From: Diadema setosum
Lineage: Eukaryota; Echinodermata; Echinoidea; Diadematoida; Diadematidae
DNA: 64,000 bases
Direction of reading: 5' to 3'
Assembly: GCF_964275005.1 (NCBI RefSeq)
Contig: NC_092706.1
Coordinates: forward strand, 22,723,187 to 22,787,186
The translations under genes were made by a program, and so were the position numbers. Shown one piece after another: positions 24,781-37,659 of the stretch. Positions within the stretch are counted from its first letter, which is position 1; each line of letters begins with the position of its first letter. The notes below the pieces were generated by a model. The model saw only the letters and a program-made list of their open reading frames with translations, was not told the origin of the DNA and did not search any database.

Positions 24781-25541
24781 ACCATGCACGGAGTGTCAAA
24801 TAGGCCAACCCTTTTGAAACAGTCGAAAATAAATCACTTGAAGATCTCTCAACCAATCACTATTCATAGAAGATTTCTAAGTATTTTATCCAAAATAATT
24901 TATGATATAGTATGCTAAAACATCATACTGCACTGATCGCGCTACTGCTCCTCCTACAGGAGTAGTAATAAGAGGCTGCCTGTTATGTACTAGCAGCATG
25001 CAGTAATGGGATGTATATACGTACCTTATAATATTTTTATCGTCATCATGACTTTTTTTTTTTTAAATAAATGAAGTACTAGTATGCGTCATGCGCTTTG
25101 AGGCAGGCTTCTGTTCTTATTTGTTAATTGAACCTTATTTCGTTTTCCGAAGAATATACAATCCATCGAAATTACGGACCTTATTTCATTTTCGGATTGA
25201 CGAATCTTCGGAATAACTCTTATATACGTATTTTATTTTGACTTTGCTTGAAACAATAAGTATTCTTGAGAATATAGTTTTGAGTATAATTTAAGATTTC
25301 TTCTTCTTGCTGCAATTTCAATTTAAAATCAATTAATTGCTACAAACACGATCAACTGTGATTGATTACAAACACAAATTTTCAAAATAGGATCATAATT
25401 CCTTCATGTCCATTAAATACATTAATCATCCATATAAACCAAAAGCACTTTATCCTACTTTTCATTCCAGTTGTCATAGTCAAAGTTGTCTGTCCTTGCC
25501 TTATAGTTTCATTCCTATTACTTCTTCCTTCTTTGTTTCTT

Positions 25542-25832
25542 CAGGGGCGGCGCAGCCGCGGGGGCCGCGGGGGCTCGGGCCCCCACACTTTTTGTGCTCC
25601 ATACAAAGGAATACATAAGGTGTCATCACTTTGGGCCCCCACACTTTTTTTTAACCCGGAAGTACGTAAGTGGCAGTAAGGTTAAGTGTTTTCTCTGAAG
25701 ACCTTTTTTTTTTTTTTTTATAACACCCGGAAATGGGAGGGGGGAGAATGAGCTGAGGACCTTTTTTTGCTTGTTAGCTCATGAAACCCGGAAGTGGGCC
25801 CCCACACTTTTGAAAACACTGCGCCGGCCCTG
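25542..25832. repeat. hAT-like MITE, CAGGGGCGGCGCAG / CTGCGCCGGCCCTG
   Basis: Inverted ends are separated by ~290 bp that repeats GGGCCCCCACACTTTT and AACCCGGAAGT several times. TTCTT directly flanks both ends, a possible remnant of the target duplication. A start of CAGGG suits hAT-type elements. A poly-T/AT tract lies inside. Related AACCCGGAAGTGG words recur at 51345-51525. Confidence 0.7.
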
Positions 25833-25874
25833 TTCTTTACTATTTATCCATCATCAATTTCTTTGATTATATGC

Positions 25875-25912
<38 letters not shown>

Positions 25913-27055
25913 ATTTATGCAGACAGGAGTTCGAGAAGCTATTTCTATATTTTCTATTGTGAATAATTTAAACAGTCACAAAGTTCAGTGGATGCACCTT
26001 TCAAAGAGATCATCATTCGCACGAATTCAATCTTGACAAGTGTGAATGAATAATATAGTATAATACTCACCCATCCGCAGAAGTAATGAAGAGGATAGTC
26101 TAATTCTTTTTTTTTTTAAATGACAGAAGCAACACGTCCTTTTCCTTTGGCGGATCGGTATGTGCCACCATCAATGCGTGACCTCTGAACTCATTAAATT
26201 CCACAGTCTCAATTAATTTAGTCACATTGGCATGAGACTGAAAGAGTTAACGATCTTAAAGTGACAGGAAGTGCACTCTGATCACAGGTGAAATGTGAGA
26301 GACGTGGAATTCCAGCGAGGCGAGATGAAAATAATTAATTTTGCAAGATTGCCTGGGAGCCGAAGTGTTTCCTTTTTGGTTAACCTCAGAAGCACGTATA
26401 AACATGATGTGTAGATATCAGGAAGTGATATACACCATAGAATATTCATTTCATAATTATTGCTTTTAATTAAATTCTACATTAAGAATAGACGTTGGCA
26501 AACATGATGAATGATAAAGGCTCACCATATCATCTTTGAACATGACTTTATAGCATTTTAAAGTTTTCTGATCCGTCTCAATGTAGACATACACTTTACA
26601 AGCTTTAGATTTGAGAAAAATGGACGCAAATGTTGAATAAAAATGTGAATTGAGTGAATGCAGCAATATCGGTATCGCAAAATTTGAGGAAATTCGGAAA
26701 TTAGGCCTACTCAGATAAAAGTAGCCTAACCATTAGGTCCTCATTCCTGCTAGAAACATGACAGTTGCAATATGAACGAAGTCTATGATTAGCAAGTGTG
26801 CACCAACCTCCCGCGGTACCCCGCGGTGCATCTTTGAGTGGCCACTGATGTCTGACTACATCAGTGTGAGTCCACGGCCCACTGACAGACATGAGGTATG
26901 AAACTTTCTTACTTCCCTGGTCCCTGGTCACCGCACTCTCCTCGATGGAAGAGCTCAGATCCGTCGTTGAGGGCGTTTATCTTAATTCCTCTCTGTCGAG
27001 ATAAATACTCTACAATCTGCATCAGAACACTTTTTCCCACCAGCAGGAATCTTTA
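25833..27055. other. Non-coding, T homopolymer
   Basis: A T run of about 30 bases is at 25881-25910. CCGCGGTACCCCGCGG at 26811-26826 is a small near-palindrome. No gene recognised. Confidence 0.5.
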
Positions 27056-27392
27056 AAAACGGCAGCATTAGTGCTTCAAAATAGTTTTAAAATGTGAGTT
27101 AGGGATAGAAACAACCAATGAATGTAAAATTTGAACCAGTATAATCGATGTTAAGTATTGTTAAATGTACAAAATGTGATCAATAGTTATAATAAAAATG
27201 TTTCTAGATAAACCGTCTACAGATATATGGTTTAATGAGAAAAATGGTGATATCTCCTTATATTTTAGGCTTCATTGCAAAAATTTCATATGGTAGGATG
27301 TTTTGTGATACAACTAACCTACACATATGCATCAAAAGTGATATCTTGAACATTTTTAAAACACTGCTCCCAAAGGTAAACTGGACCTTTAA
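27056..27392 (+). repeat. Family A repeat, copy 5
   Basis: Near-complete copy from AGTGCTTCAAAATAGTTTTAAAA through GATATCTCCTTATATTTTAGG to CACTGCTCCCAAAGGTAAACTGG. Confidence 0.8.
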
Positions 27393-29490
27393 TATACAAA
27401 TAAATTTCCACAATTACTTTAAATGTGTTGAAAATCAGAACAAAACGGTTATAAAAAAAAGATAGTTGAAGTGCAAATCAAATAGTTATGATAAGAATAG
27501 CTGAAAATATCTCACAAATTTGATATCATCTCCGTGATCAGGTAATGACGCGGAATCAAACAAAGTGAATATAATAACTTTGCGGAGTCTATAAAAACAG
27601 AACGACACATTAGACCCTCCCTGCCCTTATGACTGTATTCCTGCTCTGAAGCCAATTAACCAATTCCCTTTTATCTGCCTTTCTTCCCAAGTAAGCTCCT
27701 TAATACTTCCCTAAATCCAGACATCCACCCGCCCAAAAGCGCATGCCTAATCTCCCACTCATCATTATTTTTATGCATCCATAATATTATTTTATACACA
27801 TGTAAACCTCGTTTTCCTGTGATCTTTATTGATTTCATTAAAATCATACTTAAATTAACAACGTACCCATTCTCGGTACAGAATAGAAAAACAAACTCAC
27901 AAAATATGTACTGTTTAAAACAAAATTGATATCATTTTCCAGTATTTACTGCAGTAATATCTCCCATAAACATCGACAATAAATCAATAATATTAGAGTC
28001 AAACCAACTCATTAATACACACACACACATCACATCACACACGTCATACACTTGAAAGGCTAAAATCTCATTCAAAATCAAATAGGGAACACATTCCAGT
28101 CGCAGTTGTATTACGTGAACTATTTGTAACTTGGATTTAGATTAATGGCGTGAAAGCGAAGCAACTTTGCATATTAGGTATGTTATGACATTCAAAATAT
28201 CATCGATGTACAGTCTTTACATGAATTTTACACCTCAGCACAGACAAATGAAAAGTTTTGCCCAGATTCGACAGACAAAAATAACAACAAAGAATTGATT
28301 TATACCTGACATGAATATCTTGAAATCAATAGTCTATTCATGAGGACGGCGAATGTCTCAGTATTAACTTTTTGTTTATATGTATAGTTATATAGACCTC
28401 ACATAACATTTGACAGTGAAATAACCAGTCCTGTGCCTAAAAATAATACTTAGTAGACTATTCCCTCCACCGATCGCTTTTCCACACAAACACTGAAATA
28501 AAGTAGGGAAAATTTATGCTGAATCAGAGATATTCGTTTTTGTTAAAAACAATAAACTAACAGTGGTTGATAAGGTAGAATACCTATAAAGTGCATTCTT
28601 TGATTCCATTTGAGAACATAACACAGTGCACTTTAATTTAAATTGGAGAATATTTGGGCTTATCATGTTTGTTTCGGCGCCATATTAACAAAACACGTTC
28701 AACTATTGATGGATTAAATTAAAGTGTCTATTAAGGGTCCTGGAGTCGTTTTAAAGAAGATGAACTTGGATTACAAATTATGTTACGAAGTGATGAAACA
28801 ATTTGATTAACTTGATATAGACAACATTATGTTCTGATGCCATATGCCATCTTCTTGTGTATATTCCAAAATCTTTTTGATATTTTTGAACACATGTCTC
28901 TAAAAAGAATGATTAACTGGTTTGACTTTTTTTTTTTCACTGAATGATCATTGTGTCAAAAGATAGGTTGTCGAAAAAGCGACGACAGAGATACGAATAA
29001 ATGGTAATAAGTCAATTTTCTTTCTGAAGAGTTTAATGCCTATGAAATCGATTGGATTCTTTTATAGTACTTATTACCTTCAGGAACCGTAAAAAAATGA
29101 ATATATCAACATAAATAAGAGCTCCGCGCACACACACACACACACACACGTCACACACACATAAATGAAGGAGTATTACTACAAAATGCGGTCAATATGA
29201 GGAAATTAATTTGTGCATGCAAACGAATCAGCGTTTTGTAAAGACAGAGAAAACATTTTATTGACAATGTGTGATGATGATGATCAAGATTGCTACACTT
29301 AACGCGTTGAGAATTAACAGCGGTTTCTCTTTTCTCTCACAAAGTGGGGAGGAGATCTCTTTGATTTAAAATTAGTAGGACGCCATCTCTCGGTGTCTGC
29401 TCCAAGCTAGTGGCAGATGCTGATGATAAACAAACAAAAGAAATCGGGAAAGTGTGTGTGTTTACGTGTGTGTAGGCCTATGGTGTGACA
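27393..29490. other. Non-coding, nothing recognised
   Basis: AT-rich DNA with short (AC)n tracts at 28018-28026 and 29129-29149 and a T run near 28928. No paired splice signals with coding-like sequence. Confidence 0.45.
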
Positions 29491-29491
29491 G

Positions 29492-29734
29492 CTATCGTGT
29501 GTGTGACAGACGCGTGCGGTTTATGGTACTCTTGAGCTCTACCGGTAAAGGGGCGGAGGCAGCATCATCAGTAAAAACTTTTGAATGAAAATTGCCCCTT
29601 TTCAATACATCCATGTGACGTTCGTCTAACTTAACGTCCAAAAACGGAATTCCTTTGACCATTTGGCCGAAGAGAAAAGTATTGTCAGTCTGTTGCAATC
29701 GCCGAAAAGTTTGCCATATGTTCAGGACAACAGT
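29492..29734 (-). CDS. Open frame of 80 codons, unidentified (possible terminal exon)
   Basis: On the minus strand the frame is open from a TAA at 29735-29737 to a TAG at 29492-29494. It has no ATG near its 5' end, so if real it is an internal or last exon. The peptide includes NTFLFGQMVKGIPFLDVKL and DERHMDVLKRGNFHSK, a mixed, non-repetitive composition quite unlike the low-complexity frames around it. No family recognised. An upstream acceptor is not obvious; chance openness cannot be excluded. Confidence 0.25.
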   Translation of the reverse strand, partial: TVVLNIWQTFRRLQQTDNTFLFGQMVKGIPFLDVKLDERHMDVLKRGNFHSKVFTDDAASAPLPVELKSTINRTRLSHTR

Positions 29735-30074
29735 TTAACAGCAGGCAGCTGGATCCACTGACCAGGCACTGCGAGTCAAGCCGCGGGGAACTAGCCGGGG
29801 TCGTCACCGCTCAGACGGTAGTCGCTTGTCGGAAGAAGTCGCAGCACGTATGTTCGTGTTTGGTGATACTGACGGTCTAGTGGGAATCATCGAATTATTC
29901 GCAACCTAGATGACAATATCGTATTTGTCCTCTTCACAGCTTCCATGCTGACAAGTAATAGAGTGTACTAGAACTAAAACTTACCTTTTGTTAGCCGTAT
30001 AGCCTTAGATCCCAGGGCCAGGCCAGGGCAAGGCATAAACTGTGGTGGAATGTCAGTTTAGTGAGCTGAGAGAA

Positions 30075-30132
30075 ATGATGAATGATATGCCGACCCAGAG
30101 TTCGAATATCACTGACGCAAGCAGTGAAAGAG
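30075..30132 (+). CDS. First coding exon of an unidentified gene
   Basis: Two adjacent ATGs at 30075 and 30078 start a frame of 19 codons (MMNDMPTQSSNITDASSER) that ends in phase 1 at a near-perfect donor, GAG|GTGAGT. An in-frame TAA lies about 45 nt upstream, so the first Met is a natural start. The sequence upstream (29750-30070) is richer in CG than its surroundings, as for a 5' UTR or promoter. The remaining exons would lie to the right, but none could be identified by family; the next strong gene starts at 54970. Confidence 0.45.
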
Positions 30133-32163
30133 GTGAGTATAACTCTTTTTTTTTCTCTCTCTCTCTGATTGTATTCTAGAACGCTTTTAACTTCTAGAGT
30201 GATCGAACAGTTCCCTTACTTCAAATTATAAACCTAACGTTAGATATAGAATCATAGTAAGTAGAGAGTTGATAGTATCACCGGACGTTTTTTTTTTTTT
30301 TTTTTTTTTTTTTTGGCTCTGAATTCCGTACAGTACTCAGAAGATGAATTTTCAGCCAAAAACAGCACAAGTTATTCACAAAGTCCTGAAAATTAGAAAT
30401 TCGGCAAAATTATGAAAATTATTCACTCCAATTTTAACAGACTTCAAATATACCCCTCTCTAAAAAGTTGTCTTTTTGCGCGGTGTAAAATCGCATTATA
30501 ATTCCGGACACAATTTTCGTAATGAAATGATTGACGTCTTTCACACCTTGTCCTTGCACTAGAATTACAATTCATCCCACGAATCACTGTACACATTCTT
30601 ACCAAGTGAACGACAAAGAAAAAATTGGCAAATGAGGCTCAAATTTTGTATTTTACAGTAAAATTTCCATCTTGAACATTTAGAACAGTTCACGCAATAA
30701 AAAATCGACAACTTCTATTTTATGTGCTTTGTCTATGGGAGCACAGATGACGAGTTGCGGGCCCCTTCCTTAGCGCACAACTAATTCATCGTTTGCATTT
30801 GACGACGATAGCTGCAAATTTCCAGTATCATTCAGTGAACTTGTGGTTCTATTGGAATCTCCAGTATTTTTCCTGTACGTAAGTTGGATTTCATAGAATT
30901 TCAGTGACGAAATGTGATTCAAACATGCATAAATATTAACTATGATGAGGTGCAGGTCACTGGACTATAAATCTGAGGTAAAATGTGAATTTCGTCGCGT
31001 TTTTACATTTTTATGGCGGGTTTTTGCAATTTCGGTCCACACTACGTTCTGTGAGGCTAATCTACATGATATGTATGAAGTCTCGCGCGTATTGATTGTC
31101 ATTAGTACACAAAAATGTGCGTGTCCGGAATTACCATGCTGTCCGGTAATACCATACTTGTATGTAATGGAGACAATACTGTTGCAGTTTAGGTTAAGTT
31201 CTACCCCAGACACTTGGAAGGCTAGACTAGTTCAGTCTATACAATGTAGTTATAGACATAGGGACAACGATAACACACTCATAAGTATATATACAATTGT
31301 ATATGTTGACTTAACCGCACCGGTAACCCCAACACGTACCGAGATACTAGTTACAGCGCCCCGCGCCGGGGTTAATGTTGACTGAAAGATTGGTCTGTAG
31401 CCAGGGATATGTTCCATGGAGACTGCATCTGGCTTCACGGAATCCCAGTGTAAAAGTAAAAAAAAAAAAAAGATGATGAAAACCTCCTTTTGACAGACAG
31501 ATTTTTCTGTCTATCTCATGTGGAAATCATGTACAAGACAGATGTGCAAATGAAGATGAAAACAAATGAAAGAGAGAGTGAGAGAGAGAGAGAGAGAAGG
31601 AGAAAAAGGCTTCAGGAAATGGAATATATGAGAAGGACAAGAAGAGAAATTAAAACAAGCAGTGCAGTAATTTACAATCAATTTCATAAATAAACAGCAG
31701 GGTAGTATTGTCTGCCATGTAGCCAGTTCGCCCTGCTGTCATCGAAAGTTTAGCCTCTACTGTATATTGCCCACAGTAAAGTCAGGGCTTGCAACTTTTA
31801 CACGGTATGAGATTCACAGAATTTTCCCAGTTAAAGAGGGTATCTCACTGAGTGGCGAATGTTTGCGAGCGTAGTGAATTCTAGGGAATTTTAGGTTTCG
31901 TCAGGGTTTGTTAACAGTTGGAATCAAATTTGTAAACAATTGCAATCAAATTCGCAAACATTTTTCATTGTCATAAACAGTTTTTCTTGTCGCAGAGAAA
32001 TTTTGAACATGTTCAGAATTTCATATTTTAAATAGAAATGTGGCAGTTACTGTAAAAGTACTGATAACAAGTTTTATGAAACAGGACCCTGGTGTTACCT
32101 TCAGGTTGAATTACATTGTACACAATCTTCTGTGCTCATTGAATCTGATACTTTTATGTGTAC

Positions 32164-32196
<33 letters not shown>

Positions 32197-33729
32197 ATGT
32201 GTGTGTGCATCTAGGTTTAGAGAAGACTACCTTCTTTTCTGTTGATGTTTTGTTGGTTTTTAAGAGTAAATTCATTATGAAGATTGGAAATGTATAGATA
32301 TTTGATGCTATTCACCATTCTGTTCCATCATGCAAGTAGACACCTTCGATCTTTGCCAGCATATACACTGTATCTAGACAAATAAAAAAGGAAAACAGAC
32401 AAGCAAGCATTCCTACAGGCAAACCAGCAGACAGAGTTTGTAAACATAACCTTCTATGCAGAGGTAAAAGACAAAAAACAAAAATAGCAACAGTGTTACA
32501 TTCACTGCAAGCAATTCCATTATTTTCAAGGAGTAGGTGTAGGGTGTCGCTATTGATGCTTTTTTTCCTCTGCTAATTTTGCATGATAAAGAGCAAAAAC
32601 AAAACTAAAGAAAACAAAAGGTGCATACAATGTGGAATATGAGTTGATGTGCACAGAATGTTCCTTTCAGCCACATAAGTGTGTAGCATATTTTACAAAG
32701 AGAACAATGACACAATCATTGCGACTCCATTCTTTATTGCTCTTCAGCAAGTACACAGGGTTTACACCTTTATGCAATTGGCAGTTTGTTGTAAGGGTGC
32801 TTTATACAGCATAAGCATTGTTGAAAATGTTCAAGGCCAAGTTCTACTGTGAGGTATTAGTGCATGCATACTTGAAGATCTGGTGATTGTTTTAATGAAG
32901 GCCAAAATGGCGAGCTATTCCGATCGGAAAATAAGCCAAAAAAATCTTGGACTTATTTGCAGAATAGCCAGCTAATTTGCAAAATAGCGCGCTAATCTTA
33001 ACGTGTCTTCATCAGCTCGAGCTTAAACTTCGGCACTGCATGCGTTGCACACAACGCAGGAACGTATGTTACGGTCTAAAAGTGTAACTCAGTCTTAAAG
33101 TGTAACTCGATGCCTAGTTGTAGGCTTCTGAAAAAGTGTCTCGCGTGTAGAAGCTCACATGTGGATACGTTTTGGATACGTTTATTTTGGGCCAGTTCTT
33201 TCTGTCGTCTGCTCACTCACAACTCACTTGATTATATTTGCCATGCATGGTTTTAAAATAGAACAAGTAACATTCATTCTGCATCGCTTAATATTTCAAC
33301 TTGTCATAAATGAATAATAATGATTATAATAATAAACTCTTGTCATTATGTATGAAGTGTGCTTATTTTTCAAGAGGCATTATAGAAGAAGAGGTGAATG
33401 ACAGATGGGGAGATGAGGGAGTAAATGGCACTGAAATGGGGATGGAATGACAGGTATTCGTGAAAAACATCACAACTCCATCATACTAGAAACCTTCATT
33501 TAAGAAGTGAAAATTGCCATCTTTTCATAATTTGGTTTTGTACCTAATCTACATGTATACCTTGATGTATGTGAGTGTTAGTGTGTTGTTGATGCGTGAT
33601 AGCAGGTAGCAGGATATTTTGATGTGGATTATTATTGACCAATTCGCCTATAAAGTGGTAGCATTTAAACGTCTTGTAAAATTCTTACAATGAATTTGAT
33701 GAAACAGAAAAGGCATGCACACAAGTATA
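30133..33729. other. Intron or intergenic DNA with simple repeats
   Basis: Holds a T homopolymer at 30289-30314, GA repeats at 31575-31597, a (TG)n tract at 32174-32209, and a one-ended MITE fragment (ACAAGTTTTATGAAACAGG) near 32068. A 147-codon open frame at 30942-31385 has no recognisable domain or splice context. Confidence 0.4.
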
Positions 33730-34990
33730 TAAGGGATACTGTATATCTCCTCCCACACGAAGGTGATTTTACATTTTCAAACCTGAAATTCAGCGATCTG
33801 GCGCAAACTTTTGGTGCAATACTTGGATTTTTTTCTAGCTCTCCCCCCCCCCCCCCAAAAAAAAATAACGATGGAAATAATAGCTTGTTTTTTTGTTTGT
33901 TTTTTTTTTTTCAGGGAAGTGTTAATAGCAAAATCACGGCATTTAGCTCTTAATCCGCGCGTGCATTATCTGTATGTATGTACAAAGTCTAATGAGGTAG
34001 AGGGGGAGGGTGTGGGAGGGGGATGCCCCCTCCTGCTCGACGGAGCTTTTGCGTTTTTAAAATTGAAATAAAGCAATCTGAAGCACACTTTTTGTGGGAA
34101 ATTGGCAAATTGTCCTTCCCCAAAGTACACTAAGTCTATAAAGGGGACCAATCAATGGGAGGGTGGCAAGATACCCCTCCCATATTCGAGGGAGCTTTTT
34201 TTTTCCATTTTTAGAACTGAAATTCAACAATCTGATGCACTCTTCTGTTGGAATAGATCTATCTGGAAATTTGTCAATCAGAGAAGTGTAAGTCTGTGGA
34301 AGGAAACATGGCAGGATGACGTGGGAGGGGATAAAGCCCCTTTTCCCTCCTACATGAGGGAGATTCTGTATTTTCTGATTGCAGTTAAACATTTTGGTGC
34401 ACACATTTTGTGGTATATACTGTATACGCCGAATATTTCGTGAGGTTTTAATTTTCGTGAATTTTGCGAGTCAGGTGCTATTCGCGAAATTAAAGACACA
34501 CGAAAATATTGACTCTGATCTTGATGTGAATGTGACGTATGCATGCACACTTCTCCGTTCAGTTCAGGACTTCACGATCGCAAATTTAACCACTCGTGAA
34601 ATCATCAGGAGTTCCCGATTCGCGAAAATTTAGACTTGCGAAATGTACATTGTATGGCGTATACAGTATTTGGAAAACTCATAAGTGTAGCCATAGTCTA
34701 CTTGTATGCACAGGGCGGGGGGGGGGGGGGGGGGGGGCAAGCAGGGAGAAAGCTTGGGAGAGTGCTATCCCCACCCTTCCCGTACGAGGGAGCTTTTGCC
34801 TTTTTAAAGTTGAAATTGAGATATCTCGTATATGTATATTTGATGGAAATTTGGGAATATTTGGGAAATTATAAAAAAAGAATTGATCTTTGGAACTGAG
34901 ATAGGAAAGGGTTGATAAAAAGGGGATGCTCCCTTGTACATGAGGGAACTATGGATTTTTCGGAATGTAAGTGACAAGTCTTGTGCACTC
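33730..34990 (+). repeat. Degenerate ~150-bp tandem repeat, family H, locus 2
   Basis: At least five units carry the alternating blocks GTGGGAGGGG, GAGGGAGCTTTTGC, and GAAATTCAACAATCTGATGC followed by a CTTTTGGTG-like block (for example near 33790, 34030, 34190, 34345 and 34790). The units are interrupted by G and C homopolymers (33842-33856, 34717-34737) and by a family E MITE at 34418-34669. Non-coding. Confidence 0.65.
34418..34669. repeat. MITE family E, copy 1
   Basis: Ends TACTGTATACGCC and GGCGTATACAGTA are exact inverted repeats. The interior is made of TTTTCGTGAATTTTGCGAG and TTCGCGAAAATT-type words. It is inserted in the family H tandem repeat. Confidence 0.75.
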
Positions 34991-35721
34991 AGAATTATTC
35001 AGAATCTTGAGGGGGGCGACTAACCGACCTAACCGACCACCTAATGGGTTTTGCTAATTATGAAGAACCGTATTTCACATTTCCTCCCAGACTAATGAAG
35101 ATGTTCCATAGAAGAGAGAAGCTTAAATTGCTATTCAATGTTATCAGTGATTGATCTATCAACATACAAAAGGATTTCATGTATATTATTTTTTATCATA
35201 ATATCATGTGGACAGTCCAAACATATGTACACATGTAGACTGTGTTTCATTTGCTTGCCAAAAATCACGGTAGGGCCTACAGTTGAACATATGCAGTGCT
35301 GACTCTAATACAGATCATTTACTGGTATATCTCATGAAATTTCTTTGCTGAGTGTAAACACATTTGTTTGGCATGACATTTCTTTGCAGTGCTTACAATT
35401 CCATGTGGCCACTCTGGGCAGGTGGTCATTATAGACTGGTGGTCACTAGAGCAGGTTTGGCTGTACAGTGTACTTTCCCTCTCAGAATTTCCCCCAACAA
35501 AGTTTGTGTGACACCACAAATTCACAAAAATACACTTGTAGCACCATCTGTATTGCTCTGCAAAATAACTTATTTAAGGGAGCATGAATTTTTCTATCCA
35601 AACCCATTATCTTTTTAATTAGCCTGGATATAGTGTGATGATGTGCCCACACGCTGATGGGAGTATGGTTTGAATTGAATACAGGACATACAATGTATGC
35701 CGCATAAATTTACACATTGTA

Positions 35722-36123
35722 TTAAAGGGATGGTACAGTATTGGTGGAGAAGAGAATTGGGCTTTTAACTTTTTGCGAGATACCAAGAAAACACTTTAAA
35801 TGATAATACAGAGTACAGAGCATTCCATTTTAAGAGGAATTCAAAGTTTATTTGATGAAAATCAGGTTTGGAATGGCTGAAACAAGTATCCAAAAACAAA
35901 GTAAAACAAAGCGATCGTAATGAAGTGTGGGTCCCACACTTTATTAGAATCGCTCTTTTTTGGATATCTCAGCCATTTGAAAACCAATTTTTATCAAATA
36001 AACATTGAATTCCTCATAGAATTACATGCTTTTTCATATTTCATAAGAGGTTTCTCATTATCTCACCAAAAAATGTTAGAAACCTGAAATTAGGTCTCAA
36101 TCAAAACTGTACGATCCCTTTAA
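35722..36123. repeat. Foldback MITE, family B, copy 2
   Basis: Bounded by TTAA on both sides with ends TTAAAGGGATGGTACAGT and ACTGTACGATCCCTTTAA. The arms are long (TTTGATGAAAATCAGGTTTGG against a degenerate partner) and the centre is the perfect palindrome AAGTGTGGGTCCCACACTT. TTAA duplications suit piggyBac-type elements. Confidence 0.8.
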
Positions 36124-36579
36124 CATGCATACATGTACTTGGCAGGAACACAACAGCTATGATTGTATGATTCACATTGAATCAAAATCTACACTAATGA
36201 TAGCTCATAGATCCATATTGTGTCATTTGGAGCAGCATGACACTGCCTCAACTTATTGCTTTATTTCTGACATGATTTATTATGATATGCCAATGGAACA
36301 CCATGTATATGATCATGGGAGCCCTTAATGGATCAGTATAAGCCTCATTTGGTGCTGTTGATATTGCACTCTAATCATAATTTGGGGCTTTGGACGTTGT
36401 ACATCATTATTTGTTCCTCGACTTTCAGGTGGTGTATATTGGATCACCACAAAATATGAGCTTGCCCATTTTATATTGGGAGGAATATTACAACCCTGCA
36501 ATCTTAATCATCTTTTGTCCATCAATAGATTGCAGAGATCAAAAGTCCATCCCACGATGGAGTCGACCTTTATGTGTCA

Positions 36580-37055
36580 TTATATAACGCCTGAAGAGAT
36601 TCTTGTCATTTGATTGGTTGTTTGACATTGATCATTTCAGCCCATTTTACTATGACATCATCATCCGTGTAGTTGTGGCTCCATTTACCGTGCTATTTTG
36701 GATCCATATGATTTGCTCTATTGCACGCTTGCTGTGTAGAGCTCAACAACCTATGCGTGTACACGTACAACGCTTGCGTTTGTGTACATGGACAGCGCGC
36801 TAGCGTAAAGCGCTCAGTGAGCACTCTCGCGATCTCAGATTCTCTCTTGTTTCTAAATTACGGTTATACTGAAACATCAAATGACAAGGATTTATTTTAG
36901 GCGTTATATAAAACAAATGATAAATGTTTTTCATTCGTGCAATGGACAGAATATTTCATTCGGTGAAAGATGAAATGTTTGATCCATTCAACAAGGCTGC
37001 ACCTCATTGAATGGATCATTTCATCTTTCACCTCATGAAATATTCTGTCCATTGC
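36580..37055 (-). repeat. Composite foldback plus MITE, family K, copy 1
   Basis: One part has ends TATATAACGCCT (36581) and AGGCGTTATATA (36899-36910). The adjoining part is a ~50-bp-arm hairpin (GTGCAATGGACAGAATATTT at 36938, AAATATTCTGTCCATTGC ending 37055). Reverse-complemented, the joint (CCATTGCACGA ... ATTTGTTTTATA) matches the joint of copy 2 at 57575-58100, so both parts travel together. Non-coding. Confidence 0.7.
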
Positions 37056-37289
37056 TCTCAAACATTCACATACAATGTATTCACATATAATACAATGTAC
37101 ATTCACATAAACATTGTATAATTTCAATGTGTGACCTCTCCCCTAAGAGAGAGGAAGATATGGAATTTTAAGATTTTGCTTGGTTTCGTAGAGTTTATTG
37201 TGGAGAGGCTCAATACTTGTATCTTTCACGGAAGGCAGAGATCTAACAACCACTTTATTACAACATATCCTTGGTCCATTTTATACTAC

Positions 37290-37528
37290 ATGTACAGTAC
37301 TGTGTTAAGCTGTAATACATGTAGTTTTGCGAGGGTTTAATTTTCGTGAATTTTGTGAATCACGGACTGTGAATTTAACAACACACGAAAATGTCACCAT
37401 ACGCTGTAGTGCGCTTATGAAGGCCTCAGTGTCAATTTGTGAAAACGACATCTTGTGAAAATGTCTGTGACCTCCTCATTCATGAAAATATCTGTACATT
37501 ATGCGAAAATAACACTGTATACAGTATA
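37290..37528. repeat. MITE family E, copy 2
   Basis: Contains TTTTGCGAGGGTTTAATTTT and ACAACACACGAAAATGTC and ends TGCGAAAATAACACTGTATA, matching copy 3 closely. The left inverted end is degraded. Confidence 0.65.
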
Positions 37529-37659
37529 AACCTATGTAGACCCCGTTTTCACAGCATGTTGTAATGGCTTCAGATTCATTCCATTTTTGTTGTACACTGA
37601 ATCTACTGTAAAGTGAGATAATTTCACGGCATGAAATTTTCATGAAAAGTCACCGACAT

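Noticed and set aside
36429..36590. Plus-strand exon after CTCGACTTTCAG
   Set aside because: An open frame exists, but no donor and no recognisable family, and the right end runs into composite element K.
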